Shown here: positions 1-9,022 of the stretch, one piece after another
Position numbering within the stretch: position 1 is the first letter of the stretch
Layout of the letters: each line of letters begins with the position of its first letter
Source: Halovenus marina
GTDB taxonomy: Archaea; Halobacteriota; Halobacteria; Halobacteriales; Haloarculaceae
Direction: 5' to 3'
DNA length: 64,000 nt
Assembly: GCF_051414115.1 (NCBI RefSeq)
Contig: NZ_JBLKNZ010000001.1
Location: 1,984,001 to 2,048,000, forward strand
Program-made: the position numbers and the translations under genes
The notes under the pieces: generated by a model
What the model was told of the DNA's origin: nothing
Databases searched by the model: none
What the model saw: only the letters and a program-made list of their open reading frames with translations

Positions 1-1064
1 AGAACGAACAGGAACGGCGTCTTCCAGCGGACACGGCCCTTGATCATCGTGTAGATGAGCGCAAAGACCATCAGGTCGAACGGTAGTGAGATCCCGATCG
101 TCGTCACCATGAAGACCGTCTTGATTGGCAGATTGATGCTCGTCAGGAACATGTGGTGCATCCAGACGATGAAACTCTGGATTGCGACAAGCGCCATCGC
201 AATGACGAACCACTTGCGACCGACGAGACGGCGACCGGAGAACGTCTGGACGATTTCAGCCATCGCGCCCAGTGCCGGGAAGAAGACGATATACACCTCC
301 GGATGGCCGAAGAACCACCAGAGGTGTGTCCACAGCATCGATCCACCAGCGTCACTCGAGAAGTACGTCGTCCCGAGCAGGTGGTCCGAGGAGAGGATGA
401 CAAGTGCTGCGAGCAACGCAGCAAACGCAAACAGCATCATCCAGACAGTCAGGAAAATCGAGAGGCTGAAAAGCGGAATATCACGGAGCCGCAGCCCCTC
501 AGCACGCATTCGGTAGATAGTCGTAATGAAGTTTACAGACCCCAGCGTAACTGACGTGACGAACATCGTCAGTCCGAGAATCGCCGCAAGGGAGCCGACT
601 TCCGCGACGGGCGGAATAAACGCCGGGACGTTAAGCGGTGCGTACATCGTCCAGCCGCCGGAGAAGGTTGCGCCCTGGAAAAAGGAGAGCGCAAAGGCGA
701 TGATCGACGTCAGATACAGCCAGTAGCTCAGCGCATTCAGGCGCGGGAAGGCGAGATCCTTCGCGCCAATCTGCAGCGGAACGAAGTAATTCGCGAGCCC
801 GAACCCGAAGGGAGACAGGAACCAGAACACCATCAGCAGACCGTGTGACGACACGATCTGATTGTAGCCCAGTCCTTCGAGAATCAGACCGCCAGATTCC
901 CAGAGCTGGATACGGATCAGCAGTGCGAGCAATCCAGCAAAGACGAGCGTAAAGATCGACGTCAGCAGATACAGGATACCGATATCCTTGTGGTTGGTCG
1001 TGACGAGCCAGCGTTTGACCGTCGATTTCGGTGGCAGGTGGTTGCCGTCAGCGTGTTCTGCCAT
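1..1064 (-). CDS. Cytochrome c oxidase subunit I, truncated by window edge
   Basis: Subunit I of a haem-copper terminal oxidase, the membrane subunit that reduces O2 at the haem-CuB site. The visible 354 residues start at the ATG at 1062-1064 and run off the left edge, so the C-terminal part is missing. Visible ligands are a haem His in SSHGLLMVFWF (about H74), the CuB His-Tyr pair in GHPEVY (H254, Y258) and the CuB His-His pair in WMHHMF (H303, H304), spread through many hydrophobic segments. The ATG shares its A with the TGA of the subunit II gene (TGATG), so the two should be translated together. The family assignment is secure; the oxidase subtype is not resolved. Confidence 0.97.
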   Translation of the reverse strand, partial: MAEHADGNHLPPKSTVKRWLVTTNHKDIGILYLLTSIFTLVFAGLLALLIRIQLWESGGLILEGLGYNQIVSSHGLLMVFWFLSPFGFGLANYFVPLQIGAKDLAFPRLNALSYWLYLTSIIAFALSFFQGATFSGGWTMYAPLNVPAFIPPVAEVGSLAAILGLTMFVTSVTLGSVNFITTIYRMRAEGLRLRDIPLFSLSIFLTVWMMLFAFAALLAALVILSSDHLLGTTYFSSDAGGSMLWTHLWWFFGHPEVYIVFFPALGAMAEIVQTFSGRRLVGRKWFVIAMALVAIQSFIVWMHHMFLTSINLPIKTVFMVTTIGISLPFDLMVFALIYTMIKGRVRWKTPFLFV

Positions 1065-1816
1065 CAGCTACCACCTCCGAGATTGTCGTACCATTCGTTG
1101 TATTCGCCCGGGTCCATCACGATCACGTCCCCAATCATGTTCGAGTGTCCTGCGCCACACAGCTCGAGACATTTCGCCTTGTACTCGGTTCCAGCCATAT
1201 CCTCGTCGGGGTGAATCCACGTCTCGGTGGTCTGGCCAGGGATCGCGTCGGCACTCGCCCCTAACTCCTGTATCCGATAGTTGTGCATCACATCTCGCGA
1301 GGTGACGTTCAGCTCGACCACCTCCCCGGCCGGGACGCGCAGTGTGGAGGTCGTTTCACCGTTCGGGTAGGTGTAATCCCAGCCGAACTGGTACCCCTGA
1401 ACGTCGATTTCGATCGCATCCTCGTGGTTCTGCGGCTCACCTTCGACGAACAGCAACAGCGAGTAGCCGTAGATGATGAGTCCCAGCACGATGATCGCGC
1501 TGAGGCCAAACGACATAAACAGTTTCTTGCCGCCGCCCTTTCCGGCCCCGGTCGGGATTTCGCCGAGCTGTGGGCGAGCAACGTCGTCATCCTGCTCTTC
1601 CGGTTCCGAAATGTCGTATCCGCCTTCCCTGTCCCCGTCTTCGGATCGGTATTTGATCGCATTATACACCGTGTAGCTGATCACGATGATGCCGACGATA
1701 GTTCCGAGTGCCATAAACACCAGAAAGAGACTATCGAACACGTCGGCGGGACTGCGGGCCGACGCTGGCATCGCGTGTCCCAGCAAAGACAGTGTCGTGT
1801 GTCCGGTACCCTGCAT
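1064..1816 (-). CDS. Cytochrome c oxidase subunit II
   Basis: Subunit II carries the CuA electron-entry site of the terminal oxidase. The 250-residue protein has two N-terminal membrane helices (about 28-52 and 100-124) followed by an extracellular cupredoxin domain. The complete CuA ligand set is present: H178 in DVMHNY and C216, E218, C220, H224 and M227 in CLELCGAGHSNM. It is first in the operon, upstream of subunit I, which it overlaps by one base. A weak TATA-like stretch (ATGCATAAGA) lies about 25-34 nt before the start. The N-terminus lacks a conventional cleavable signal, so the first helix may stay as an anchor. Confidence 0.96.
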   Translation of the reverse strand: MQGTGHTTLSLLGHAMPASARSPADVFDSLFLVFMALGTIVGIIVISYTVYNAIKYRSEDGDREGGYDISEPEEQDDDVARPQLGEIPTGAGKGGGKKLFMSFGLSAIIVLGLIIYGYSLLLFVEGEPQNHEDAIEIDVQGYQFGWDYTYPNGETTSTLRVPAGEVVELNVTSRDVMHNYRIQELGASADAIPGQTTETWIHPDEDMAGTEYKAKCLELCGAGHSNMIGDVIVMDPGEYNEWYDNLGGGS

Positions 1817-1990
1817 TAGTTCGCCCTTACGAGCACCGTCTCTTATGCATTTCGGAAACCCACCGCCTATCCGTGGGCGGATTTACGACCGTAGCCGTGG
1901 GTCGCTCGAATTCTGTTCCGATGGATAGAGCTGAAATTGTCGGTGGCGAGCGGTCGATACCAATTTGGGCCGCCCGGACGAGATGGGTGT

Positions 1991-2746
1991 ATGCGACTGG
2001 CCGAGACGACGTGGTGTGACGCAGGCGATACTGAGACAGATCTGGCCGTGGTACCGGTCGGAAGCACAGAGCAGCATGGGCCTCACGCGCCACTTGGTAC
2101 TGACACGATGGCCGCGCGTGCGGTCGCTGAAGCAGGGATAGAGCGGTACGACGGGGAGGCGGTGCTCACTCCGGCAGTTTCGGTCGGAGTCAGCGTCGAG
2201 CACGCGCAGTTTCCGGGAACACTCTCGGTCGGCGCGGACACGTTTCGCTCGTACGTGAGCGACGTGGTAGAGAGTCTCGCATCGCACGGCTGGGATCGCG
2301 TGGTGGTCGTCAACGGACACGGCGGAAACGTGGACGCGCTTCGGGAAGTCTGTGGATCGCTGACGCGCGCTGAAACGGCCTACACCGTCCCGTTCACGTG
2401 GTTCGATGCCATCGACCTCGACCAGTTTACAGACCTCGACGGCGAGTCGATGGGCCACGCTGGCGCGGTCGAAACGAGTCTCGTACGACACGTGCGCGCA
2501 GAGTGTGTGAGAGAAGAGCAGATCGAAGCAGCACGCGACGGCGGCGCGTCGACGTGGGGTGAGTACAGACACGGCGTGAATCTCGCGTACGACAGCGCGG
2601 AGTTTACCGAAAACGGTGTCGTCGGCGACCCGACTGTCGGGTCAGCCGAACTCGGAACGCAGCTGCTCGCTGTCGCAGGCAAACAGCTCGCCGACCTGTT
2701 CGAAACAGTGCGCGAGCGGTCGGTTGAGCGTCCGGACCGTCGGTAG
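1991..2746 (+). CDS. Creatininase family amidohydrolase
   Basis: A 251-residue protein of the creatininase family, which in archaea includes the formamide hydrolase ArfB of riboflavin/F420 biosynthesis. Metal-ligand motifs are clear: PVGSTEQHGPHAPLGTD (E27, H29, D38), VVVVNGHGGN (H110) and GHAGAVETS (E161). An upstream in-frame ATG at 1937 adds residues unlike the family, so the ATG at 1991, directly before RLAETTW, is preferred. It is divergent from the oxidase genes. The metal-dependent amidohydrolase fold is well supported; an ArfB role is only a family-based possibility, because no riboflavin or F420 gene lies beside it. Confidence 0.88.
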   Translation: MRLAETTWCDAGDTETDLAVVPVGSTEQHGPHAPLGTDTMAARAVAEAGIERYDGEAVLTPAVSVGVSVEHAQFPGTLSVGADTFRSYVSDVVESLASHGWDRVVVVNGHGGNVDALREVCGSLTRAETAYTVPFTWFDAIDLDQFTDLDGESMGHAGAVETSLVRHVRAECVREEQIEAARDGGASTWGEYRHGVNLAYDSAEFTENGVVGDPTVGSAELGTQLLAVAGKQLADLFETVRERSVERPDRR

Positions 2747-2771
2747 CAATCAGTTTCTGGTCGAGTGCCGA

Positions 2772-3209
2772 TTACGCCTCTGCGGCGTCGGCGTCCGTGT
2801 CAGCGTCGGCGTCGGCCGACTCGTCGAGTTCCTCGAGCGTGTTTCGAAGCTGTGGGACGGTGCTGGCGAGATCCCCGACTGCCTCGTGGGCATCCTCGAT
2901 ATCAGCGATCAGCGCTTCGACAGTCTCGATTTCCTCCGCAAGATCCTCGCTGTCCTCGAACGCGTCGGCCTCCTTGCCCATCGTGAACCACTTTTTCGCG
3001 TCGTGGAGATGGTCGCGCGCATCACCGACATCGAGCGCAGACCGGAGGCCGTTGAGCGCGCCCAGCGAGTTGTCGGCATCGACCTCCCAGAGTTCGTCGC
3101 CCGTGGGAAGCTGTTCGCGAGCGCGTTCGAGTGAGGCCTCCACGTCCTCGCGCATCTCCGAGGCCGCTTCGCTGAACAGTTCGTCGTCGTCAAGTGTCGC
3201 CTGTGTCAT
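2772..3209 (-). CDS. Haloarchaeal DUF5790-like protein
   Basis: A 145-residue, very acidic, predicted helical cytoplasmic protein starting MTQATLDDDELF. It resembles the haloarchaea-specific family I know as DUF5790, recognised from the N-terminus and the long helical pattern; no function is established. The C-terminal 15 or so residues are a low-complexity Asp/Ala tail. The ATG at 3207-3209 is chosen over one seven codons upstream because a TTTAAA box lies about 23-31 nt before it, fitting a leaderless transcript. It converges with the creatininase gene, 25 bp from its stop. Confidence 0.7.
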   Translation of the reverse strand: MTQATLDDDELFSEAASEMREDVEASLERAREQLPTGDELWEVDADNSLGALNGLRSALDVGDARDHLHDAKKWFTMGKEADAFEDSEDLAEEIETVEALIADIEDAHEAVGDLASTVPQLRNTLEELDESADADADTDADAAEA

Positions 3210-3344
3210 ACGAAGGTGTTGGTCCCACACTAATTTAAAGGGGTGCCAGGAAGTGAAAGTGAAACAGTCAAACCAGTCGCATTGCTGGCTGTTCCTTCGG
3301 ACAGCTAGTCGTGGGTACCGAAGTAGTGTCGGAATGGGACAGTA

Positions 3345-3497
3345 TCAGTCCGCGCCGTGTCGCGGAACGTGACCACATCCCGGACAGACGAGCGACAGTT
3401 GCTTGCGCGAGAGTCGGCCACCACAGGACGGGCAGCAGTGTGTTATCTGTGGGGACGGTGACTCTCGTGACGTTCCCGTGTATGGTACTGGTGGCAT
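3345..3497 (-). CDS. Zinc-ribbon microprotein (50 aa)
   Basis: A 50-residue protein with one zinc ribbon, CPSCGG and CPGCG (C22, C25, C38, C41), spaced as in many haloarchaeal single-domain zinc-finger proteins. Such microproteins are common in Halobacteria; a few affect swarming, biofilm or gene regulation, but nothing here fixes a role. The ATG at 3495-3497 is preferred to one five codons upstream because a TATA-like CTTAAG stretch lies about 25-35 nt before it, the leaderless arrangement. It lies in the same orientation as the next zinc protein, 100 bp downstream of it, but each has its own promoter. Confidence 0.62.
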   Translation of the reverse strand: MPPVPYTGTSRESPSPQITHCCPSCGGRLSRKQLSLVCPGCGHVPRHGAD

Positions 3498-3597
3498 TAT
3501 CTGGAGATCCATTCGACAATACTTAAGTTTGACTACGACAGCTGACGAACTCTGTGTGGCGAGGAGTACGCAAAACGGAGGTAAATCAGAGACGAAC

Positions 3598-3747
3598 CTA
3601 TTCGAGAGAGAGGGCGCGGTTCTGGATGCTGTCCGTCTCGCCACACTCGTCGCACTGGGTCGGCCGAGTCTCTGCAGTCATGACAGTACCGCAGTTAAGA
3701 CATTCGTATGTCGAAGCGGTGTCCGGATCGTCAGCGAGGTCGTGCAT
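3598..3747 (-). CDS. Rubrerythrin-like zinc-ribbon microprotein (49 aa)
   Basis: A 49-residue protein, MHDLADDPDT onward, with two knuckles YECLNCG and CDECG (C16, C19, C32, C35). It matches the small rubrerythrin-like domain proteins frequent in Halobacteria, which probably bind one zinc or iron. The start is well supported: TTTAAAT at 3774-3780 lies 27-33 nt before the ATG, so the gene should be leaderless. A perfect palindrome, ATTAACTGTTAAT, abuts that TATA box upstream. The gene is divergent from gapB. The metal site is visible; the cellular role is unknown. Confidence 0.75.
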   Translation of the reverse strand: MHDLADDPDTASTYECLNCGTVMTAETRPTQCDECGETDSIQNRALSLE

Positions 3748-3780
3748 GCGCTCCCATCTACGGGCTGGCCCTATTTAAAT

Positions 3781-3793
3781 ATTAACTGTTAAT
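3781..3793. promoter_or_regulatory. Palindrome ATTAACTGTTAAT beside a TATA box
   Basis: A perfect 13-bp inverted repeat (ATTAAC-T-GTTAAT) directly upstream of the TATA box of the 49-aa zinc protein, in the divergent region before gapB. A second, looser repeat, TGGGTT at 3797-3802 and AACCCA at 3818-3823, follows. The position fits an operator; no binding protein is identified. Confidence 0.4.
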
Positions 3794-3923
3794 ACATGGG
3801 TTAGGTCCTTATACACAAACCCACCAATACCAGGAGCAGGAGAAAATATTTAATTCCAGCGTGTCTCGATCTGTACAGCGCGAGTGAATAAGATACTTGA
3901 ACCGGGAAAACGATAACTCGGAT

Positions 3924-4958
3924 ATGAGTGAACATTCTACCCTCGGGGGGGAGTCTGGTGAATCGATCCGCGTTGGATTGAACGGATTTGGTCGAATCGG
4001 GCGAAATGCACTGCGGGCGTCACTCGAATACGATGGCATCGAAATTGTCGCCATCAACGACGTGATGAGCAACGACGACATGCGGTATCTGATCGAGTAC
4101 GATTCCATCGCAGGCCGAACCGACGGGGTCGGTGGGGAAGACGACACCCTGCGAGTCGACGGCCAGGAGATCCAGTTGCTTTCAGAGCGGGATCCGACCG
4201 AGTTGCCGTGGGGTGAACTCGACATCGACGTGGCTTTCGAGGCGACTGGCCTGTTCCGGACCTACGAGGAGGCAGTCAAGCACGTCGAGGCGGGGGCAGA
4301 GAAGGCGATCATCTCGGCACCGGCGAAAGGTGACACCCACGTGCCGATGTTCGTCTACGGCGTCAACCACGAGGAGTACGACGGCGAGGACGTCGTCTCG
4401 AACGCCTCGTGTACGACAAACAGCATCGCCCCGGTCGCACACGTCCTCGACGAGGCCTTCGGCATCGAGTCGGGACTGTTGACCACAGTCCACGCCTACA
4501 CCGGGTCGCAGAACCTGATCGACGGCCCGAACGCGAAGACACGGCGCGGCCGCGCGGCCGCCGAGAACATCGTTCCAACCTCTACCGGCGCGGCGATTGC
4601 CACGACCGAAGTGCTCCCGGAACTGGAGGGCAAACTCGACGGGATGGCGATCCGCGTCCCGGTTCCCAACGGGTCGATCACCGACTTCACCGTCTCGCTC
4701 GAAGCGGACGTGACCATGGCGGAGATCGAAGATACAGTCAAAACGGCCGCGGACGGCGACCTCGCGGGCGTGCTCGGCTACACCGACGAAGAGATCGTCT
4801 CACGGGACATCATCGGTCTTCCATTCTCCTCGTACGTGGATCTGGAGGCGTCGATGATGGTCGAAGACGGTCTCGTGAAGGTGCTGACGTGGTACGACAA
4901 CGAGTACGGCTACGCGACCCGGATGCTTGATCTGGCAGACCACATCATCTCGGACTGA
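3924..4958 (+). CDS. gapB: Type I glyceraldehyde-3-phosphate dehydrogenase
   Basis: A phosphorylating NAD(P)-dependent GAPDH of 344 residues that interconverts glyceraldehyde-3-phosphate and 1,3-bisphosphoglycerate. The N-terminal Rossmann motif NGFGRIGR (20-27), the catalytic cysteine in SNASCTTN (C163) and the partner His in TTVHAYTGSQ (H190) are intact. The adjacent pgk (61 bp downstream) performs the next step. In Haloferax volcanii the gapB-pgk pair serves gluconeogenesis, so an anabolic role is likely by analogy. The ATG at 3924 is chosen because the nine codons before it are unlike the family. A TATA-like ATATTTAA at about 3845-3852 implies a 5' leader of roughly 45-50 nt. Confidence 0.95.
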   Translation: MSEHSTLGGESGESIRVGLNGFGRIGRNALRASLEYDGIEIVAINDVMSNDDMRYLIEYDSIAGRTDGVGGEDDTLRVDGQEIQLLSERDPTELPWGELDIDVAFEATGLFRTYEEAVKHVEAGAEKAIISAPAKGDTHVPMFVYGVNHEEYDGEDVVSNASCTTNSIAPVAHVLDEAFGIESGLLTTVHAYTGSQNLIDGPNAKTRRGRAAAENIVPTSTGAAIATTEVLPELEGKLDGMAIRVPVPNGSITDFTVSLEADVTMAEIEDTVKTAADGDLAGVLGYTDEEIVSRDIIGLPFSSYVDLEASMMVEDGLVKVLTWYDNEYGYATRMLDLADHIISD

Positions 4959-5019
4959 CTCTGACACCCCGAACCACCGCACTTTACACACCCGCCAGAC
5001 CTCAATCAGACCGACAATC

Positions 5020-6225
5020 ATGTTCCAAACGCTAGACGATCTGAAACCAGACCAGACCGTACTCGTTCGCATCGACATCAACGCCCCAGTCGAGGACGGC
5101 CGGGCGCAGGACAACCGCCGATTCGCTCGCCATGCCGAGACCATCGCGGAACTGCTCGACGCCGGGCACGCAGTCTGTCTGCTCGCGCACCAGGGTCGCC
5201 CCGGCCGAGACACGTTCATTTCGCTCGAGAGTCACGCTGCCATTCTGGCGGATCACCTTCACACCGGTGTCGAGTTCGTCCCCGACACCTACGGTGAGGA
5301 GGCACTCGCCGCCATCGAGAGTCTCGACAGTGGTGAGGTGCTGTTGCTCGAAAACGTGCGGATGTGCGAGGACGAACTCCCCGAGAAGGAACCCGAAGTC
5401 CACGCCGAAAGCGACCTCGTGCAGACGCTCGCGCCGCTGTTCGACGCCTACGTCAACGACGCCTACTCCGCCGCTCACCGGGCGCACGCCTCGCTCGTCG
5501 GCTTCCCGCTCGTCATGGACGCCTACGCCGGGCGCGTGATGGAACACGAATACACCGCAAACTCCGCGATTCAGGAACGGGAGTTCGACGGCACAGTGAC
5601 GATGGTGTTGGGCGGCACCAAAGCCGAGGATCTCATCCCCGTCATCGAACGCGTCGACGACACCGTCGACCGGTTCTGTCTCGGTGGGATCGTCGGCGAA
5701 CTCTTCTTGCGCGCGGCGGGCCACGAGGTCGGCTTCGATCTTGCGGGGTCGGAACTGTACGACCACCAGTGGGAGGAACACGGTGACACCATCGAGGCGA
5801 CCCTCGACGAGTACGGCGACCGACTGATGCTCGCCAAGGATCTGGCCTACGAGGACGAAGACGGCGACCGCGCGGAGGTCGCAGTCGAGGGCATCGAGAA
5901 GGAGACCTCGTTTCTGGACATCGGAAGCGACAGCACAGCGGCGTTCGCCGACCGCGTCCGCGAGTCCGAAGCCGTCTTCGTCAAGGGCGCACTCGGCGTT
6001 TTCGAGGACGAGCGATTCGCCGACGGAACTGTGGGCGTGCTCGAAGCCATCGCCGAGACGGACTGCTTCTCGGTCGTCGGCGGCGGCGACACCTCCCGTG
6101 CGATCGAGATGTACGGCCTCTCCGAAGACGACTTCTCGCACGTCTCGATCGCAGGCGGGGCGTACGTCCGGGCGCTGACCGGCGAACCGCTCGTCGCTGT
6201 CGAGGCGCTGCAGGGCGCGGCGTAG
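5020..6225 (+). CDS. pgk: Phosphoglycerate kinase
   Basis: A 401-residue kinase that interconverts 1,3-bisphosphoglycerate plus ADP and 3-phosphoglycerate plus ATP. Family motifs are present: the substrate loop VRIDINAPVEDGR near the N-terminus, LLAHQGRPGR, VLGGTKAEDL at the domain junction and the nucleotide-site GGGDTSRA near the C-terminus. The length is normal. It follows gapB by 61 bp on the same strand, giving a two-step lower glycolysis/gluconeogenesis operon. The ATG at 5020 is the first codon consistent with the family N-terminus MFQTLDDL; upstream in-frame codons read through the gapB end and do not resemble PGK. Confidence 0.97.
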   Translation: MFQTLDDLKPDQTVLVRIDINAPVEDGRAQDNRRFARHAETIAELLDAGHAVCLLAHQGRPGRDTFISLESHAAILADHLHTGVEFVPDTYGEEALAAIESLDSGEVLLLENVRMCEDELPEKEPEVHAESDLVQTLAPLFDAYVNDAYSAAHRAHASLVGFPLVMDAYAGRVMEHEYTANSAIQEREFDGTVTMVLGGTKAEDLIPVIERVDDTVDRFCLGGIVGELFLRAAGHEVGFDLAGSELYDHQWEEHGDTIEATLDEYGDRLMLAKDLAYEDEDGDRAEVAVEGIEKETSFLDIGSDSTAAFADRVRESEAVFVKGALGVFEDERFADGTVGVLEAIAETDCFSVVGGGDTSRAIEMYGLSEDDFSHVSIAGGAYVRALTGEPLVAVEALQGAA

Positions 6226-6276
6226 GAAAAGTCGACCAGACAAACCTTAAACCGCAACGACGCCCTACGGACGAGT

Positions 6277-8373
6277 ATGACAGCGGGCGACGGCACTGCG
6301 ACGGTTCGTGTCGAGGGCGCACGCAAGCGCGACGCCGGTCGGGGGATCGCACGAGTTCCGACGCACGTCCAGCGTGAACTGGGTGTGCTCAGCGGTGATC
6401 CGATCATCATCGAGGGCGACCGACTGACGGTGGCGAAGGTCTGGCCGGGCGAGGACGACCGCTCGGTGATCCGAATCGACGCCGACACCCGCGCGAGCGT
6501 CGGTGCGAACATCGGGGACAGCGTCACCGTTCGCACGGCCTCTGTCGAAGATGCCAGCGAGGTCCACATCCAGCCAGCGGACGAACACGCAGACGACGCG
6601 CCGTCGGAGCAGGCCGTGGGGCGAAAGCTCGCAGACCGACTGGTTCGAACGGGAAAGAAGATCCGCATCGAGGGGTACGGTCCCTACGTCGTCACGGAGA
6701 CCACACCGAGTGGGTCCGTTCGGATCACCGACGACACGACGATTCTCGTCGACCCCGAACTCGCATCGCCAGCGGAGACGGCAAGCGAGTCAGTCGAACA
6801 GGAGGACGCAGGGACGACCTACGAGGATATTGGAGGACTCGACGAGGAACTCGACCTAGTCAAGGAGATGGTCGAGTTGCCACTCTCCGAACCCGAGGTG
6901 TTCACGCGGCTGGGGATCACACCGCCGAAAGGCGTCCTGCTGTATGGCCCGCCGGGCACCGGCAAGACACTCATCGCCCGCGCAGTCGCGAGCGAAGTCG
7001 ACGCCTACTTCGACACCATCTCCGGCCCCGAAATCGTCTCGAAGTACAAAGGCGAGTCCGAACAGCAGCTCCGGGACGCCTTCGAGGCCGCGAGCGAGAA
7101 CGCGCCCGCAATCCTGTTCATCGACGAAATCGACTCCATCGCGGGCGCGCGAGACGACGAAGCCGACATGGAAAATCGGGTGGTTGCACAGCTTCTGACG
7201 CTACTCGACGGTCTCGAAGAGCGCGAGCAGGTGGTCGTCATCGGCGCGACTAACCGCGTCGACGCGGTCGACCCCGCCCTGCGCCGCGGCGGCCGGTTCG
7301 ACCGGGAGATCGAAATCGGCGTCCCGGACGAACGTGGTCGCCGGGAGATCCTCGACGTCCACACCAGAAACGTCCCGCTCGCTGACGACGTGGATCTGGA
7401 CGCGCTGGCTGGACGGATGCACGGCTTCGTCGGGGCCGACATCGCGTCGCTCGCCCGCGAGGCCGGGATGGCCGCACTGCGCAGACGCGAGACCACGGCC
7501 ACCGATGAGTTGCGGATCACACAGGCGGACTTCGAGACGGCGCTGACCGGTGTCGACCCCTCCGCGATGCGGGAGTACGTTGCCGAGTCACCCGCGGTGA
7601 CTTTCGCGGACGTGGGCGGTCTCGACGAGACGAAGCGGCGACTCCGGGAGGCCGTCGAGTGGCCCCTCTCCTACGGGCCGCTGTTCGAGGCCGCACAGAC
7701 GGACCCGCCCGCCGGAATCTTGCTCTACGGCCCGCCGGGCACCGGCAAGACGCTCATCGCCCGCGCAATCGCCGGAGAGAGCGGCGTCAACTTCGTCCAG
7801 GTCGCCGGGCCGGAACTGCTTGATCGCTACGTCGGTGAGACAGAGGAGGCCATCCGCGATCTGTTCGAGCGCGCACGACAGACCGCACCGGCGGTCGTCC
7901 TGCTCGACGAACTCGACGCCATCGCCACCAAACGAGGGGAGAGCCACGAGGTGACCGAGCGGGTCGTCTCGCAACTACTGACCGAACTCGACAGGATCGC
8001 AGACCATCCGAGCGTGGTCGTAATTGCGGCGACGAACCGCCGGGATGCGATCGACTCCGCGTTGCTCCGGCCCGGTCGACTCGAAACCCACATCGAGGTG
8101 CCGACGCCTGACCAGGCGGCACGCCGGGAGATTCTGGCCGTCCACACCCGAAATACGCCGCTGGCCGAGGACGTGGATCTCGACAGAGTCGCAGAGGAGT
8201 CGGTCGGGCTCTCCGGCGCGCAACTCGAAGCGCTGGTCCGCGAGGCGTCGATGCAGGCGATCCGGGCAATTGCACACGATATTGATCCCGACGAAGCTGC
8301 CGAGCACACCGAGGCGGTCGTGATCGGAATGGACGAGTTCGAGCGGGCGCTCGAAACCGTGGGAGAGGACTGA
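6277..8373 (+). CDS. CDC48/VCP-type AAA+ ATPase
   Basis: A 698-residue double-AAA ATPase of the archaeal CDC48 (VAT) family, hexameric unfoldases that extract or unfold proteins, often for the proteasome. The N-terminal substrate domain (about 1-165, double-psi barrel type) precedes D1 with Walker A GPPGTGKT (224-231) and Walker B ILFIDEID, and D2 with GPPGTGKT (485-492) and VVLLDELD; both rings keep second-region-of-homology arginines. CTTAAA lies about 26-34 nt before the ATG, so the gene is probably leaderless and separate from pgk. Haloarchaea carry several paralogues, so the exact role is unknown. Walker B of D2 has LDELD rather than IDEID. Confidence 0.95.
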   Translation: MTAGDGTATVRVEGARKRDAGRGIARVPTHVQRELGVLSGDPIIIEGDRLTVAKVWPGEDDRSVIRIDADTRASVGANIGDSVTVRTASVEDASEVHIQPADEHADDAPSEQAVGRKLADRLVRTGKKIRIEGYGPYVVTETTPSGSVRITDDTTILVDPELASPAETASESVEQEDAGTTYEDIGGLDEELDLVKEMVELPLSEPEVFTRLGITPPKGVLLYGPPGTGKTLIARAVASEVDAYFDTISGPEIVSKYKGESEQQLRDAFEAASENAPAILFIDEIDSIAGARDDEADMENRVVAQLLTLLDGLEEREQVVVIGATNRVDAVDPALRRGGRFDREIEIGVPDERGRREILDVHTRNVPLADDVDLDALAGRMHGFVGADIASLAREAGMAALRRRETTATDELRITQADFETALTGVDPSAMREYVAESPAVTFADVGGLDETKRRLREAVEWPLSYGPLFEAAQTDPPAGILLYGPPGTGKTLIARAIAGESGVNFVQVAGPELLDRYVGETEEAIRDLFERARQTAPAVVLLDELDAIATKRGESHEVTERVVSQLLTELDRIADHPSVVVIAATNRRDAIDSALLRPGRLETHIEVPTPDQAARREILAVHTRNTPLAEDVDLDRVAEESVGLSGAQLEALVREASMQAIRAIAHDIDPDEAAEHTEAVVIGMDEFERALETVGED

Positions 8374-8399
8374 CACCAGACGCGACCGGTGACAGGCCT

Positions 8400-8936
8400 C
8401 TACTCCAGGACATGTACCGGACAGGGATTCGTCGTCAACACGACCGCCCCATTTTCGATCAAGTCGAAACGGACGTGTCCCTCGCCCTCGCTCACGCCCT
8501 GAAAGGAGACGAGCGTCCCATCACGGTCGATTTCGAGGACGTCGGTCGAAGAGTCATCTGCTGGATACACCTCGAAGTCGAGTCCGTCCGGACCGATCGG
8601 GATCTGCTCGCGGTGCTGGTCGTACAGTTCGACGCGCGTCGTCAGCAGTGCGCCGAAGGGCACCTCGATCGGCGACCGATGCCAGTTGCTCTTTCCGTCG
8701 GGATGGCCGTGGTAGCGAACGACGACGCTGTCGTCGCTCGTGTCGTAGAGGTGGAGCGGAAACTCGCCGCTCAGCGTGACCGTCTCGAACTGAAAGTTTT
8801 CGATGATGCGGGTGCCATCGCCGCCATCGACGTGATCGTGGTCGTGAGAATCGTCACCGCTGCCGTCGTTCAGACAGCCCGCAATCGGAGCGGTGAGCGA
8901 AACAGCGGCAGCACGGAGTAGCGTCCGGCGATTCAT
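8400..8936 (-). CDS. Predicted Tat lipoprotein, unknown function
   Basis: A 178-residue secreted protein. The N-terminus MNRRTLLRAAA has a twin-arginine pattern and ends in a lipobox, PIAGC (C21), so it should be exported folded by Tat and lipid-anchored on the outside. A short His/Asp-rich stretch (SHDHDHVDGGDG, about 29-43) follows and could bind metal. The rest looks like a beta-sandwich but matches no family I can name. It converges with the CDC48 gene, 26 bp from its stop. Nothing in the context gives a function. Confidence 0.8.
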   Translation of the reverse strand: MNRRTLLRAAAVSLTAPIAGCLNDGSGDDSHDHDHVDGGDGTRIIENFQFETVTLSGEFPLHLYDTSDDSVVVRYHGHPDGKSNWHRSPIEVPFGALLTTRVELYDQHREQIPIGPDGLDFEVYPADDSSTDVLEIDRDGTLVSFQGVSEGEGHVRFDLIENGAVVLTTNPCPVHVLE

Positions 8937-9022
8937 ACCCAGAGATCGGGCGACCGACGGTTAGTCATATTGGTACGACTCACGAATTTAGGGAAAGCGG
9001 GCCGACCCGGCCAGGGCGGCGG

